A stretch of DNA of 64,000 bases, taken from Lichina pygmaea (taxonomy: Eukaryota; Ascomycota; Lichinomycetes; Lichinales; Lichinaceae). Where the stretch lies: the NCBI GenBank assembly GCA_963422465.1, contig OY730169.1, positions 1,550,001 through 1,614,000 of the forward strand. Reading direction: 5' to 3'. The position numbers and the translations under genes are program-made. Under the pieces are notes generated by a model. That model ran no database searches. It was not told where the DNA came from and saw nothing but the letters and a program-made list of their open reading frames with translations. Positions 35,214 through 46,236 of the stretch are shown here, piece by piece (positions within the stretch are counted from its first letter, which is position 1; every line of letters starts with the position of its first letter).

Positions 35214-36176
35214 CTCCTCCTGCACCTTCAGTACAGTCAGAACACCGCTCCTCCCGGAGGGGTGTTGATCGGTCGTCTGATACAATCAGCCGTGTGATAC
35301 ATGTTCACGATAGATTCAACCGCAATATACACAACTCCACGACAGAGTGACCAGACAGAAAAGCAGGCGGCCTATTGGATTCCTCTACCTCTCCCCTACA
35401 ATCCCTGAACCCGTAGACTTGTCTAGATTTGTGTGGTGTTGGGTGAGATGTCACGGCAGCTGCTGTTCACAACCAGGCTCTCGACAAGATCAATCTTACA
35501 ATGTCTACGACTTCACAATCAGATGGGGGGGGGGGGGGGGGGGGGGCAAACAGCAATTCTTCACGTACTCATCCAACTCTCCTACTCGGCTTGCAAGTCC
35601 GTCCTTCTTTCGCCGGCGTTCGTCGGGGTAGCTGCTCTAGCTACCAAAACCAACCATAGAAAGCTTCGAGTCTGCTCGCTTCACGTCTCTCAGATGCGCG
35701 GGATCTTTCATCACTCTTTCCTCGTCTTCTACTTCTTTCCGTTGGAATCAGACGTTGTGGGGTGTGGAGGCCTAAGCACTTGTAATTTATTTGGGACAGT
35801 CGCCGAAACCCTAGCTAGTTCCCTCCCCCCCCCCCCCCCCCCCCCCCCAACAACAACAACAACAACAAACACCATCGTCTTCTTCTGCTGTGTCTCCAGA
35901 ATCGATCCCTTTCACCATACCGTAATCTGCTCTCAATTAGAGAGAGGCCTGGGAACCTTCAGAGATCATAGTCCGGAAGCAGGCGGATCGAACGAGCCGC
36001 CTTACCGTACGGTACCGGTACTTTTTCTGTTCGGTCGCCCTGTTGGTCGAGTTTTATCTGTAGCACAGTCGAAATCTATCGTGAGAATATATATCGCACA
36101 GCTGGTCGTATCAGGAAAACTGATCAACACCCCTCCCAGGAGGAACGGTCTTCTGACCATACCAAAGGCGTAGGAG
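35214..36176. mobile_element. TIR-bearing repeat element, copy A
   Basis: Two long, degenerate arms face each other. The left core CGGAGGGGTGTTGATCGG (35255-35272) matches the complement of the right arm around 36120-36142 (GGGAGGGGTGTTGATCAG). Similarity runs outward (GTACAGTCAGAACACCG versus GTATGGTCAGAAGACCG) and inward (TTCACGATAGATT versus CTCACGATAGATT, then an AACAGAAAA block), so arms are roughly 100-190 bp. A G22 run (35525-35546) and a C24 run (35825-35848) sit at similar distances from the two ends. No transposase is present, so it is non-autonomous. The superfamily and exact ends, including target duplication, are unresolved. Confidence 0.6.
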
Positions 36177-38283
36177 GGGGGGGTGTGTACGATTGCTGGC
36201 CTCTACCCACGATGATGTAAATATGTATTGAGTGGCTCTTGATGCTTGCATGTGCTGCAGCTTATATAAGAGGGGAAGGTGGTGAACCCCCCCCCCCAGC
36301 ATGTTGTAGGAGAGAGGCTCTCATATTACAGAACTGTGAGTTCTTGTAGCTCCATGACTTGAAAATGAAGGCTATTTTGACTGATTGATTCATTGACATG
36401 TGGAGAGTGTCAACCTGGATTCATCTGTCCCAATTTGCCCCATCATGCCTGTATAGGTTAGAGCAGCTCCCACATCATCAGAGTAAAAGCAAAGTGACCA
36501 CAGTCACACGTTCTGCTCAGTCTCGATGAGTGCCGTCTTTGATCGTCCTTTAGGGCCTGGATGTCAGAGACTCAGATAGGGGGTGGCGTCGGGAGTTCCT
36601 GTAGCGCTCATCGAATCCCGTGTCTCGAGGCAGATCCGCGAAGAATAGAAGCACTTCGATCGTTGGACCACATCGGGCGATTGGCCGTGGTCCTCCTCCC
36701 CAAAACGACCGTCCGGTCCGCGGTATTGAACTCTCAGGACACCGTTCCGCCGACGTTGCCCCCACGATCAGAGTTCGGGGGGGAAGAGGATCAGGGTCGC
36801 CGCCGTCCTGCCCTCGTCGATCAGTCGGTCCGATGGTGGATCCGGCCTTCGGTTCGTCGTCGACGCCAGCCCGTGCGTACCGTACGGTATATCTTGGCGG
36901 CCTGGCCCCTCCCCCCTCGCGGCCCGGGACGACGGCACGATCAAAAAGGGTCCGGAGTCGTGTACGGTAATACGTACCGGCCGCGCCGGACTGTCGATCT
37001 TGCTTTTGCCTCGTGGCGCGATTCGACAATCGTTATTTCTGGGCTCTGGACCGTTGATAAAGCTTCCGACCAGAGAGCTCCGGCCGGTCCTGCCTCTCGC
37101 AGCTACACAGCACTGCACCCTTCATCAGCACAGGCTGCTCAATCGAGCTCGTTGCGCGTCATACCAGATGAGGCAGATGCGAGCCGCTAAGCACACGTAC
37201 CAAGAATTTCTTCCTAATCACACGAACGTAAGAGTGACCTCAATAGGCTTAACGCGTCCAGTTAGCAGCATGCAGGACAATTATTGATTCCTTCCTCTTC
37301 CTGATACGGTGATGTAAGTCTTGTCATTCCTTCACGGCCGCTGGCTTTCTGGACGGGAGATGGTGGAGTCCTTGCCACGCTGTAATTACCAAAGTCGGCG
37401 GTGTTTCATCAGGCTTCACGCCGACGCTGGGAGCAAGAGTGGGTGTACACTTCCAACAGAAGGATGTCTCTACTACCGTACATACGTAGTTACGTACATG
37501 TACGAACGTACCTACCAGACTCGCCTGCGGAAAAGGTAGGGCCCGAATGGCGCCACCCGCCGAGTCGTCGGCGGAGACTTTTGTAGCTGCCGATAGTATA
37601 ATTTAATTAATTGATAGTCGGGTCCGTAGAGCGCCCCCCTACGGGTACTTCCGCACTCCGGACGGTGACCAAGCCAGACCGGCTCTTCGACCCCGCCACC
37701 ACCACGATTTCAAAGCCGACCGCGCACGCCAACGATCCTTTTCCGACCTTCCTCGGACGACTTCTCCTGGTCCTCGGCGCTAGCGAACGAGCCCGGCGGC
37801 GACGATGCCAACCCAAGCCGCACAAGCGTCGAAGAGGCTACGGTAGCGAGTCGTCTCGGTCCAGCACACGTTCGAGCGCTATATCGACGTCGTGCCGTCG
37901 ATATATGTCGCGGCCCATAGATGCGTAGTGGTACGTAAGGTAGGTAGGGAACGGCGACATCCCGATCGTACATCCTCCCACGTTACGTACGTACGATGCT
38001 GACCTACTCGTACGTCGTCGTAGAGGTACGAGTGACTAGTGCTTCCGCATCAAAGCGTCGGGCCTAAGACGTCGGTCAGATTCGGCAAAGGCCTCTCTGC
38101 TTGGGGTGAAGGGAGAGCTAGACCGGTTGGGTCCATGACGCAGCTTGCAGGCCATAGCCTACCGTCGAGGCCCGTCGGACCGTATCTTTATATGACGCCG
38201 GAGCCAGCCAGTGGTATCTTACGCATCTCGCCTGCCCCGAGCGGCCTTGACGTCTGGCCCGACGCACCGTGGATCCGACCATC

Positions 38284-39937
38284 ATGACCGTCAGCGAGGT
38301 CGAGCCGTTGCTTCCGAAGCATCACGAGCCCGTGAACGATGGTCAGACCGAGGAGGAGGGCTCGAAGCTCTCGACCCGTCGTATCTTCAGCATCGTCGTT
38401 GCCTTGCTTGGTGAGCGGTCGACTCGACCGAGCCTTGTCTTCGTCCCCCGGTCTGACATGTTCCGGACAGGCGTCGTCCTGGCGAACGCTGACGACTCGT
38501 TCGTCTACGCCACGTACGAGACCATCGCGTCCGAGTACAAGAGACTCTCGGACGCCCCGTTCTTGTTGACCGCATACAACCTGGGTTACTGCGTCGCGCT
38601 GCCGGTGGTACGACGCCGAACTCTCTTGCTCCCCCTCCGGTCGTTCGTGGCGTTGTGCGGGCGGACGTCGATGTCGATGCTGCCGTTGCCGTTGAAGATC
38701 TCCGTCGGCCGCTGCACTCCGACGCCGGGACATTGATCCGGAAGAGCCCTGTCATCGTCTGGAGATCTTCGCTGATGAGCCGATACCACAGTATGCCAAC
38801 GCCAGCGACAGCACCGGTGGTCGCAAGAACCCGCTGCTCTTTGCGTATGTGCTATTCACGGTGGGATGTATCATATCGTAAGCCGGAACCCCCTCCCCCC
38901 CCCCCCCCCCCCCCCCGACGATTCAGCTTCGAGGAGAGCGGCCCGGCAGGTCCTGACTCGTGCAATTCAGAGGCCTCGGTGTCTCCATCATACAGGTCAT
39001 CGTCGGACGGGTCGTCGCCGGTTTCGGCGGAGCTGGCATGATCGCCATGGTCTCCATAATCGTCACAGGTGATGGCCATCCCTCCGCTGTCGGCTGCTTC
39101 GTCGGCTGATACGGCGTCTCTTTCGCCGACGCAGATATCGTACCTGTCAACAAGGTGGCCATGTTGAGAGGCTATGTCAATGTTATGGGCATCGTCGGAC
39201 GCGGCGTGGGAGGTCCGCTCGGTGGATTCCTGGCGGACACCATCGGCTGGAAATGGCGCGTACCATCTCTCTGCGGCGGAGCGTGCGGCTGACGGGCCCG
39301 TGCAGGTCGTTCCTGGGTCAAGCTCCCATCTCCCTGGCTTGCTGCTTCCTCGGCATGTGGCTGCTCCCATCGGGCTCCTCGAAAGGAGCCAAGTGCGGCC
39401 CGTCTTCGACCGGCACTTCCAAGCCCCGATCGGGCCTCCGCGACGTTGACTTTGTCGGCGTCGCCGTCTTCGGCGCCATGACCACCAGTTTCCTGCTCCT
39501 CTTGAACTTTGGCGGCGACAAACTGCCTTGGGACCACCCTCTCACGATCACGCTTGGCGTGTCCTGCGGCGTCCTGGCGGTGGGCTTCGTCTTCTTCGAA
39601 GGCCTCCTGGCCAGGAAGCCGTTGATACCCCTGCGTCTGTTGACCGTCAACGGCATCGGCATCTACGGCCTGGTCGCGGTATTGACGGCCTTGGCAAGGT
39701 CTGCGGTACGCCTCCACCTGCGCTTCTCTTTGCCGCTTTCCATGCTCATCTGGTGCCGCGTAGACCATGGCGAACATGGCTCCCTACTTCGTCCGCACCC
39801 AAGACTCGTCAAACGCTACGGCGGCCAATTACTTGCTGCTTCCTGCCGTAGGATACGCCGTCGGCGCACTGCAAGCCGGACACATCATCAGCAGGTGAGC
39901 TAGCCTTATCCTTTGGGAAGCAGAAGGACCGAGCTGG

Positions 39938-39971
<34 letters not shown>

Positions 39972-40741
39972 CGCTGAACGTGCAATGTCTTGTCGGACAG
40001 AACCTACAAGTACAAGCGACTGGCCATCCTGGCCATCGTCATCCAGGCCGCCGGCTTCTTTCTTGTTGCGGTACGATGGCGTGAGGGAATCAGTCCGTGG
40101 GAGGCGTCGTACGCCGTCGCGGCCGGATTTGGGTTCGGCATGGTGCTCTCGGCGCAGTTCATCGGCCTGTCCGCGAGCGCGCCCAGGCCGCAGCTGGCCA
40201 CGGCCATTGGCTTGTACTATCTGTGCCAGCAGTTTGGCGACATCATGGGTGTCGGCCTCGCCGCCGCCCTCGTCCGAGCTCAGTTCTCGCGTGCGCTGCG
40301 GAAGACGCTCGGAGACGGAGTCGCAGCACAGGATGTAAGCCTCTTATCCCTTCTCCCCTCTTCCCGGTCGTCAAGGGCGTTGGATCCTGGACCAGCGATC
40401 GGACGGACTGGCACGGCTGACGACTTGATATCGGACAGATCATCAGCAAACTGCTCAAGGACGCACGATACGCGACACGTCTCCCGCACGAAGTCCAGGA
40501 GATTATCCGATCCAGCTATCTACACGCTTTCCAATACGGACCATGTACGTCAAGTTTCCGGTTCCCTTCTGCGCTTCTCTTCGCTCCGACAGACCTCTCC
40601 TCCAGATTTGCATCTCCCCTGCCATCGCTTCGTCACTCCATCTGCAGACCTCGCTGACCCGTCGCTCCAGTCCTTTCTACCGTGACCTCCCTGCTGGCGT
40701 TGGGCTTTATCATCTACCTCAAGGAGCGACCGTTGCGTTGA
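38284..40741 (+). CDS. Major facilitator superfamily transporter (drug:H+/basic amino acid type)
   Basis: Ten exons: 38284-38410, 38471-38607, 38792-38877, 38971-39068, 39135-39255, 39306-39705, 39764-39894, 40001-40334, 40439-40544 and 40671-40741; 536 residues. An acidic N-terminal tail with VEPLLPK (a dileucine-like vacuolar sorting motif) precedes a 14-helix-type MFS core. Features are VVLANADDSFVYATYETIAS, FLLTAYNLGYCVALPV, VIVGRVVAGFGGAGM and the antiporter motif C-like GRGVGGPLGGFLADTIGW, then SFLGQAPISLACCFLGMWLL, ANYLLLPAVGYAVGALQAGH and a short C-terminus YLKERPLR. It most resembles the Vba/Fnx vacuolar family; the substrate is unknown. Motif A after helix 2 is unusual (YANASDSTGGRK). 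Intron 3 contains a C22 run, and intron 5 (39256-39305) needs a GC donor. Confidence 0.85.
38895..38916. repeat. Poly-C run (22 nt) within an intron
   Basis: Lies in intron 3 (38878-38970) of the MFS gene, between donor and the ATTCAG acceptor, where it may act as an extreme polypyrimidine tract. Confidence 0.9.
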
Positions 40742-42457
40742 AGATCAAGAGCTACAAGGCGTGTGAGGGGGGGGCATGTTATCTATTTAGACCAAGGCCT
40801 CAGGCTTGAATCATTTGCTCCTCTTCGTTGATTCTGCAAACCCTGTTTCTACTGGCTGAGCCGTTGGCGGGTGATTCATCACTACTGGTCTTTCCGAAGC
40901 GGAAACGCGCTTCCTCATGGCGTCTTGGGTACTTTTCTCCTTTCTACTCCTTCCTGCTGTTCCATCCATCTTCCTTCGAATTGCTTTTTTCTTTCGGCAA
41001 GCAAGGTGTCGCGGGTGTTTTCTCTTTGTATCGCGATGTTCGTGTATGTGAATAATATGCAGGAACGTCAACTGTCAAAGGGCCCGAGAGCTTATCGTGT
41101 ACGTACGTACTGCAGTCACCTACGTATGTACTCCCTCTTCGATTCAGACATGCATCATGAGCCATTTATCACTGCCGTCCCTGAGCAGCTCATATATCAC
41201 CAGGCCTCTCCCCTTGGCTAAACAGCTGCAGTCGTCGCGTCAAGTACGGCGGTATAGCTTACCACTTCTGGAGAAGGCGGGGGGCATTGGGATCCTTGTT
41301 TCGGGGCATGATGGTGGCGTTGGGGAGCCAAGACCGAAGGCCAGGCGAATCGATGGGAGTACTTGAGTACTGTACTACACCTCCATACGTGCAGTACGAG
41401 TACGTTTTGCACGGAAGTATGTATGTCGGTACGTGAGTGGGCATGTACTGTGTACATCTCGTCAACCCCAGCCCACGCACTCACTGTACATGTCGAGTGT
41501 CGTATTCCGTACATGGAGAAAGTGACCGAATGTGGGCGGTCTGCTGTCGATGCAGAAGGGGTGACCATGTCAGGAACATGTACGTACGTACGGAAGTAAT
41601 ACGTACTGATGGCGATCATGGTACGGACAGTATGTAGACGATGATTTGGGACGAGGAGACATGGCTGGGATGAAACAATGATGGCATGCGTGCGTACTTA
41701 TGCATACTTACGTACATTCGTACCAGGATGCCGGGTCACTCGCTACGGCTAACCCCCACGTACCCCTCCTCCCCACTGTACCCCATCACTCGGGGCAAGG
41801 TGCCTCGGGGCAAGGTGCCTGTGGGCAAGGTGCCGCGAATACCCGACGACGCAGGAGTACATATATACTTACGTACGTAGAGTACGTGTGGGTACGTGGG
41901 TACGTGGGGGGGGGGGATACATACAGGAGTGCTTTGTACGTAAAAGCCAGGCCACATACGGTACTGTAGTTTTGCGTGCTTGGTTAGTAGTGGGGAGTCT
42001 CATGACCTTTCAGCTGTATGTAGAAAGCCGATTTACCGTGAGCCGGAGAGAGAGAGAGGGGCAAGCCTTCTAGACTGAAATCACAGGTGGAAACAGAAAC
42101 ATGTTGCAGAATTTACACCCCTCCCAAGGACTTTCCTGCTTGCCTTCCCCTGGAAGTGATGAGTAGATTTGAAGATAAAAAAAGAAGAAGGATGCTGGAC
42201 AGTGATCATACAAGTACGGTAAACCCATGGGGGGATCCTGAGAGATGTTTGGTGGCAGAGCCAGACCCTCAAGTAATTAATTCTGCTGTCTGGACTCCAG
42301 ATCGGAGGTGGTACGGTACTGCAGTGTCAGTAGTAATGCGCCTACCAATATCATTGACCACGCAAAACTATGTGAACCGACTTTTACGTACGTTCCGTAC
42401 TGGGACGTGCAGATCGTAACTACGTCTGGGTACGTATCAATCGTCAATGACAGCATG

Positions 42458-42489
<32 letters not shown>

Positions 42490-42678
42490 GTCGCAGCACC
42501 CCGAACAAAGCCGAGTGAAGACTCAAAGAAACGAGACCCAGATGGGAGAAAAAGAGTTCTTCGTCGGAGTGCACTTGCAAGAGCCAACTGATGTTGTCGT
42601 CTAGAACATGCAGTACCTTACGTACTGTACAGTACATACAGTATGTGTATGATCAGGGAGTTTGTATGAAAGTGCTTC
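40742..42678. other. Intergenic spacer, 1.9 kb, GTAC-rich
   Basis: Convergent spacer between the MFS gene and the FAD monooxygenase. TACGTA/GTAC palindromes are frequent at 41098-41130, 41360-41445, 41575-41610, 41695-41720, 41865-41900 and 42370-42440. A GGCAAGGTGCCT unit is repeated three times (41794-41834), and (CCTG)n lies at 42459-42489. No gene recognised. Confidence 0.55.
42459..42489. repeat. CCTG tetranucleotide microsatellite
   Basis: Seven to eight CCTG units in intergenic DNA between the MFS gene and the monooxygenase. Confidence 0.9.
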
Positions 42679-44061
42679 TCAACCCTGCCCGTGCAGAATC
42701 TGACCGAGCAGGGCTCGACCGTCCTCGGCGTGACGACCCATGTCCTCGTCCCAGATCCAGGCGAAGCGGTTGACGAGGTCGTCGCGCACCTTGGGGAGAT
42801 CGTCCCCGCCTGGCCCCTTGAAGGCGTACGTCTCGCCGCACGATCGGCTCGTGCTGACGACCTTCTGCGACCGCGGCCGACGGATGCCGTCGTACGCCCG
42901 AAAAGCGGCCGGGATGTCCGAAGCCGTCTGGATCCTCGCGTCCGCGAGCACGGTCGACATGATCAACGCGTCTTCGAGCGCTTGCCCGGCCCCGGCACCC
43001 TGATGGGGAGTCGTCGTGTGCGCGGCATCGCCGAGGATGGCGACCCGGCCCTCGTGGTACGTCGGCGCAGGCCTGTGGTCGAAGAGGGCCCAGAGGTCGG
43101 GATCGTCCATGAGCTGAGTCGACGTGTGCGGCGGCGTCAGCAGAGGGGACGGTCGACCGGCTCGACACGGCGAGCACGGGCCGCCGATGCGAATGCATAC
43201 CTGCAGGATCTGCTGCACATGTCTGCCCATGCCCTGAAAGTCGCGGATCATCTCCTCCTTCGGCTTCCTGACCACCCACTGCTCGTGAGGCCAGCCTCCG
43301 TCCCGGTCCTTGAAGGCGACGACGTTGACGATGGTGCCGTGAGCGATCGGGTAGGTGAGCACGTGCGCTCCGGGACCGAGGTACATGGAGCTGCTCGTGG
43401 CCAGGTACTCTCCGACCGCCTCTTTGGCCTTGTCCATCGGGACCAGTCCACGATAAGCGCACTTGCCGCTGAAGCAGAGATCCTCGAGCACGCTCGACTT
43501 GCGGAGAAGCATGCGCCGCACCACGCTCTTGACCCCGTCGCAGCCGATGACGGCCTCGGCCTCGGCGCTGCTCCCGTCCTCGAACGTGAGCCGCACCGGG
43601 CCAGACGATCCATCGTCGATGCTCGCGAGCCGCTTGTTCAGATGCGCAATCTCCTTGGGCAGCAGATCCACCATGCCCTGCAGGAAATGCGCACGGTGCA
43701 CGCTGCTGAAGGTCTTCTCGGGTTGACCTGTCCGGACCCTTGCGATCAGCTCCGGCTCGCCTACGGCGCAGCGGAAGGTGAGCCACGTGTCCCTGTCGGC
43801 CTTCTTGGTCTTCTTCGCGACAAGACGCAGGTAGCTCGCGCCGATGCGCTCGTCGATCAGGGTCATGGCCTGGATGCTGTTGGGATCCATGCCGATGCCC
43901 GCGCCGACCTCCGTGAACGCACGTGCCGCCTCATAGATCTGGACGGGGACGCCTCGGCTGTGGAGCCCGATCGCCAGGGAGAGGCCTCCGATGCCGCCGC
44001 CGACGATGGCGACGTTGAAGGGCTTCTTGGGCGACCTCGAGGTTGAGTCATCTGAAGGCAT
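42679..44061 (-). CDS. FAD-dependent aromatic-ring monooxygenase (salicylate hydroxylase-like)
   Basis: Exons 44061-43201 and 43113-42679 on the minus strand give 431 residues. The class A flavin monooxygenase fold is clear: NVAIVGGGIGGLSLAIGL with GxGxxG at residues 21-26; the mid-protein DG motif as VIGCDGVKSVVRR; and the second FAD motif GDAAHTTTPHQGAGAGQALE at 315 onward. Such enzymes use NAD(P)H and O2 to hydroxylate phenolic acids in the cytosol; 6-hydroxynicotinate or salicylate-like substrates are plausible but not shown. The intron 43200-43114 (87 nt, GTATGC...CTCAG) has no stop and keeps frame; it was removed because its translation (PCSPCRAGRPSPL) breaks the fold. The start is the first ATG; an upstream GTG frame was not used. 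No pathway neighbours are present. Confidence 0.93.
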   Translation of the reverse strand: MPSDDSTSRSPKKPFNVAIVGGGIGGLSLAIGLHSRGVPVQIYEAARAFTEVGAGIGMDPNSIQAMTLIDERIGASYLRLVAKKTKKADRDTWLTFRCAVGEPELIARVRTGQPEKTFSSVHRAHFLQGMVDLLPKEIAHLNKRLASIDDGSSGPVRLTFEDGSSAEAEAVIGCDGVKSVVRRMLLRKSSVLEDLCFSGKCAYRGLVPMDKAKEAVGEYLATSSSMYLGPGAHVLTYPIAHGTIVNVVAFKDRDGGWPHEQWVVRKPKEEMIRDFQGMGRHVQQILQVCIRIGGPCSPCRAGRPSPLLTPPHTSTQLMDDPDLWALFDHRPAPTYHEGRVAILGDAAHTTTPHQGAGAGQALEDALIMSTVLADARIQTASDIPAAFRAYDGIRRPRSQKVVSTSRSCGETYAFKGPGGDDLPKVRDDLVNRFAWIWDEDMGRHAEDGRALLGQILHGQG

Positions 44062-44799
44062 CGTGACTTGTCCGTCCACAGGATGGCTGCGTGCTGGCCG
44101 GTCGAACCGCGCAGGATGCCGAAGGGTTTTCGAGCAGGTCCGAGACTATCGCAACGAGGCCACACATCTTGAAATCAACTTTTCGAGGCGAGAGCGACGA
44201 TGGCCTTTGGACTCGCACGGAGATTGAATTGGAAGGCCGTGGCTTGAATCGGCCCGGCCATCAATAATTGCCCGAAGATTTCTCGCGCCACGCACGTAGG
44301 TTTCGTACGGCTAACTTGGCTCGGCGCGATACCGTACCGATAGAAAGAGGGAGAGAGTACGGTACGGGGTAGACTGAGTGGCATCGAGGAAGATCAATTC
44401 GGATTCTCGGTGCCGCCAGAGCCTCAGGCGGTCAGGGTCCTCTGGCAATCAACATCCGACAGCACGTACATACGTACAGTACGTTAGTACATCGGTACGG
44501 TACTAGGTAGCGTAGCGTATCTGTTCCTGATCAGCCCCCTGTGCCCTACAGCACGCCGCCCCCAGATCAAAGGAACAATTAATGATGGACGAGTCGTCAC
44601 AGTACCGATACGGACGGAGTTGCCTATTGCCCCGTCGACCAGCTCTGCTCGTCCATTTGAAAGGACGACGAGGATGGGCACGGAGCAGAGGCCAAGAAGG
44701 GCAAGATCAAATAATCACGATGGTGTACGGCCTTGTAAAAGGGTGCTACCCGTACCTCATACGTACGTACGTATGATGGTAACAGATGTATTGCTCTGC

Positions 44800-45360
44800 T
44801 GAAAATAGTAGGAGTCTTATGACTTTTGCAACTAAGAGCGACCAATTTGAAGTCTCTCAGTGCTCTTGGTGAGCACACCATAATGCTAGTTTCAAGTCTC
44901 TTGATGCTTATTCCCTCCATCAAGATCAATAATCCACTGGATAGTGTGAGGGATACACTTGACCCAGTGCTAGATCTCACTTTGTTCAAGGTCTTCCCAG
45001 CACTTAATCCATGCCTTTTCTGCTGGGCCCTGAGTCATAAATCCACTATCTTTTATGATTATTCTTTTCATCCAGGGCCATCAAGGCTTAGTAGTATTAG
45101 GATCTGGGGAATTCCCAGGCTTGCACACGTTCCTCGGTCAACTTCTCAGAGACTGTCAGATTGTAGCCCTGTTCTTTGGCTTTCTTTTGGAGGTATACAT
45201 ATACGTACAACCTGGGATTTTAACATGCCTATAATGGTAGTGATCTCAGTATATGAAGAGCTGGTTGTCCGTCTTCCACACCTCCTGTCTAAGATACTGC
45301 GGGATAGGCCATACAAACTGTACTGTCGTCACCCACGTCAGTTCAGTAAGCTGACTTGAT
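44800..45360. other. AT-rich island, possible mobile-element relic
   Basis: Base composition is visibly richer in A+T than the flanking GC-rich DNA. The longest frame (44826-45359, plus) shows no domain. The minus strand reads KKAKEQGYNLTVSEKLTEER followed by several stops, like a decayed coding sequence. Family not recognised. Confidence 0.35.
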
Positions 45361-45555
45361 TATCTGGGGGTTTAGGGGGGGGAGTACAAAAAATGGAGAG
45401 GTGGGAAAGAGAGATGTACAGTAAGTAGACACTCCACACCACTGAGTGAGTGTGGGTACCTAGCCATTGCTAGCCAGACAGTTGACTGTACTTGGTTGAC
45501 TTGTTGACCAAAAAGAATTTTTTCTGGAGAGGAAAGGGAGGGGGAGGAGGATCTT

Positions 45556-46236
45556 GCCCCCCGTCCCCCGGAGGGGTGTTGGTCAGGCCAACGAACACGA
45601 CACCTCTAGTAAAAATACCAATACCGACCAAGTTCAACCCACCATACCTCCACCACAACATGCCTGATTTGTACGCAGAGGATGTGGCTTGCATCACAGA
45701 GGCCATAGATTCCATCTCCGATGATGAGAAGTCACCCTGTCAACACTAGCCAAAGATTTTGATGTCCCCTATCAGCGACTTTGAAGACACCTCAACAGAA
45801 CCCCTTCTAAAGTGGCAAGTGCCGCCATAACCTGCCAGCTTCAGCAACTCAGCAACACCAGCAGACTCGGTGAGAGCCTGCAATGCGAGGGATGATACTA
45901 CAGATGTAGGAGAGTCAGATAGGCACGTAAAAATCACTACGGTACTCCGTCGTTGTGTTGTCAAGTTACAAGTGTTTGGAAGTGTCACTGTCAAAGACCT
46001 ATTTTCAGCCGACAACTACTGTCATCTCTCAGCAACACTAGAGAAATTCAGAGAAGCCTGCAATTTCAGAGATTGTAGAGTAGAAGCAGAGGAATCGAAT
46101 GAGCCGCTTAGATTTCTATTTGGTCGTTGTTGTCCGGAGCTATGGTTGTGTGTCGTTGATTTCATCAAGAGATGTTCATCGAGATGTCGTGTTCGTTGGG
46201 CTGACCAACACCCCTCCGGGGGACGGGGTGTGGGGG
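45556..46236. mobile_element. TIR-bearing repeat element, copy B
   Basis: Ends are inverted: CCGTCCCCCGGAGGGGTGTT at 45561-45580 continuing GGTCAGGCCAACGAACACGA, against the complement at 46188-46231 with one mismatch over about 40 bp. It belongs to the same family as copy A. Besides the GGAGGGGTGTTG(A/G)TC core, an internal block AGCAGAGGAATCGAATGAGC (46085-46104) matches GGAAGCAGGCGGATCGAACG at 35975-35994, and similarity extends about 60 bp. An internal direct duplication links 45843-45890 to 46024-46070 (CAGCAACAC...GCCTGCAAT). No transposase frame. Confidence 0.62.

Larger units (their letters stand above)
34853..38283. other. Long intergenic spacer with a TIR element
   Basis: 3.4 kb between the DMT transporter and the MFS gene. 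It holds a G25 run at 35175-35199 and the TIR element at 35214-36176. Further right, a C12 run lies near 36287-36298, and GTAC-rich DNA at 37465-37515 and 37925-38035. Open frames of up to 209 codons exist around 36561-37190, but the protein readings are Arg/Pro-rich without domains. No gene recognised. Confidence 0.55.

Noticed and set aside
36561-37190. 209-codon plus-strand open frame
   Set aside because: Arg/Pro/Ser-rich without motif, no splice-site pattern, and in a GTAC-rich spacer.
42107-42131. Possible third copy of the TIR element end (ACACCCCTCCCAAGG)
   Set aside because: Only about 11 bases match the core, with no partner end or arm similarity nearby.
42691-44046. 451-codon plus-strand open frame opposite the FAD monooxygenase
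   Set aside because: It is the antisense shadow of a gene with clear FAD motifs; its own translation is Arg/Asp/His-rich without domains.
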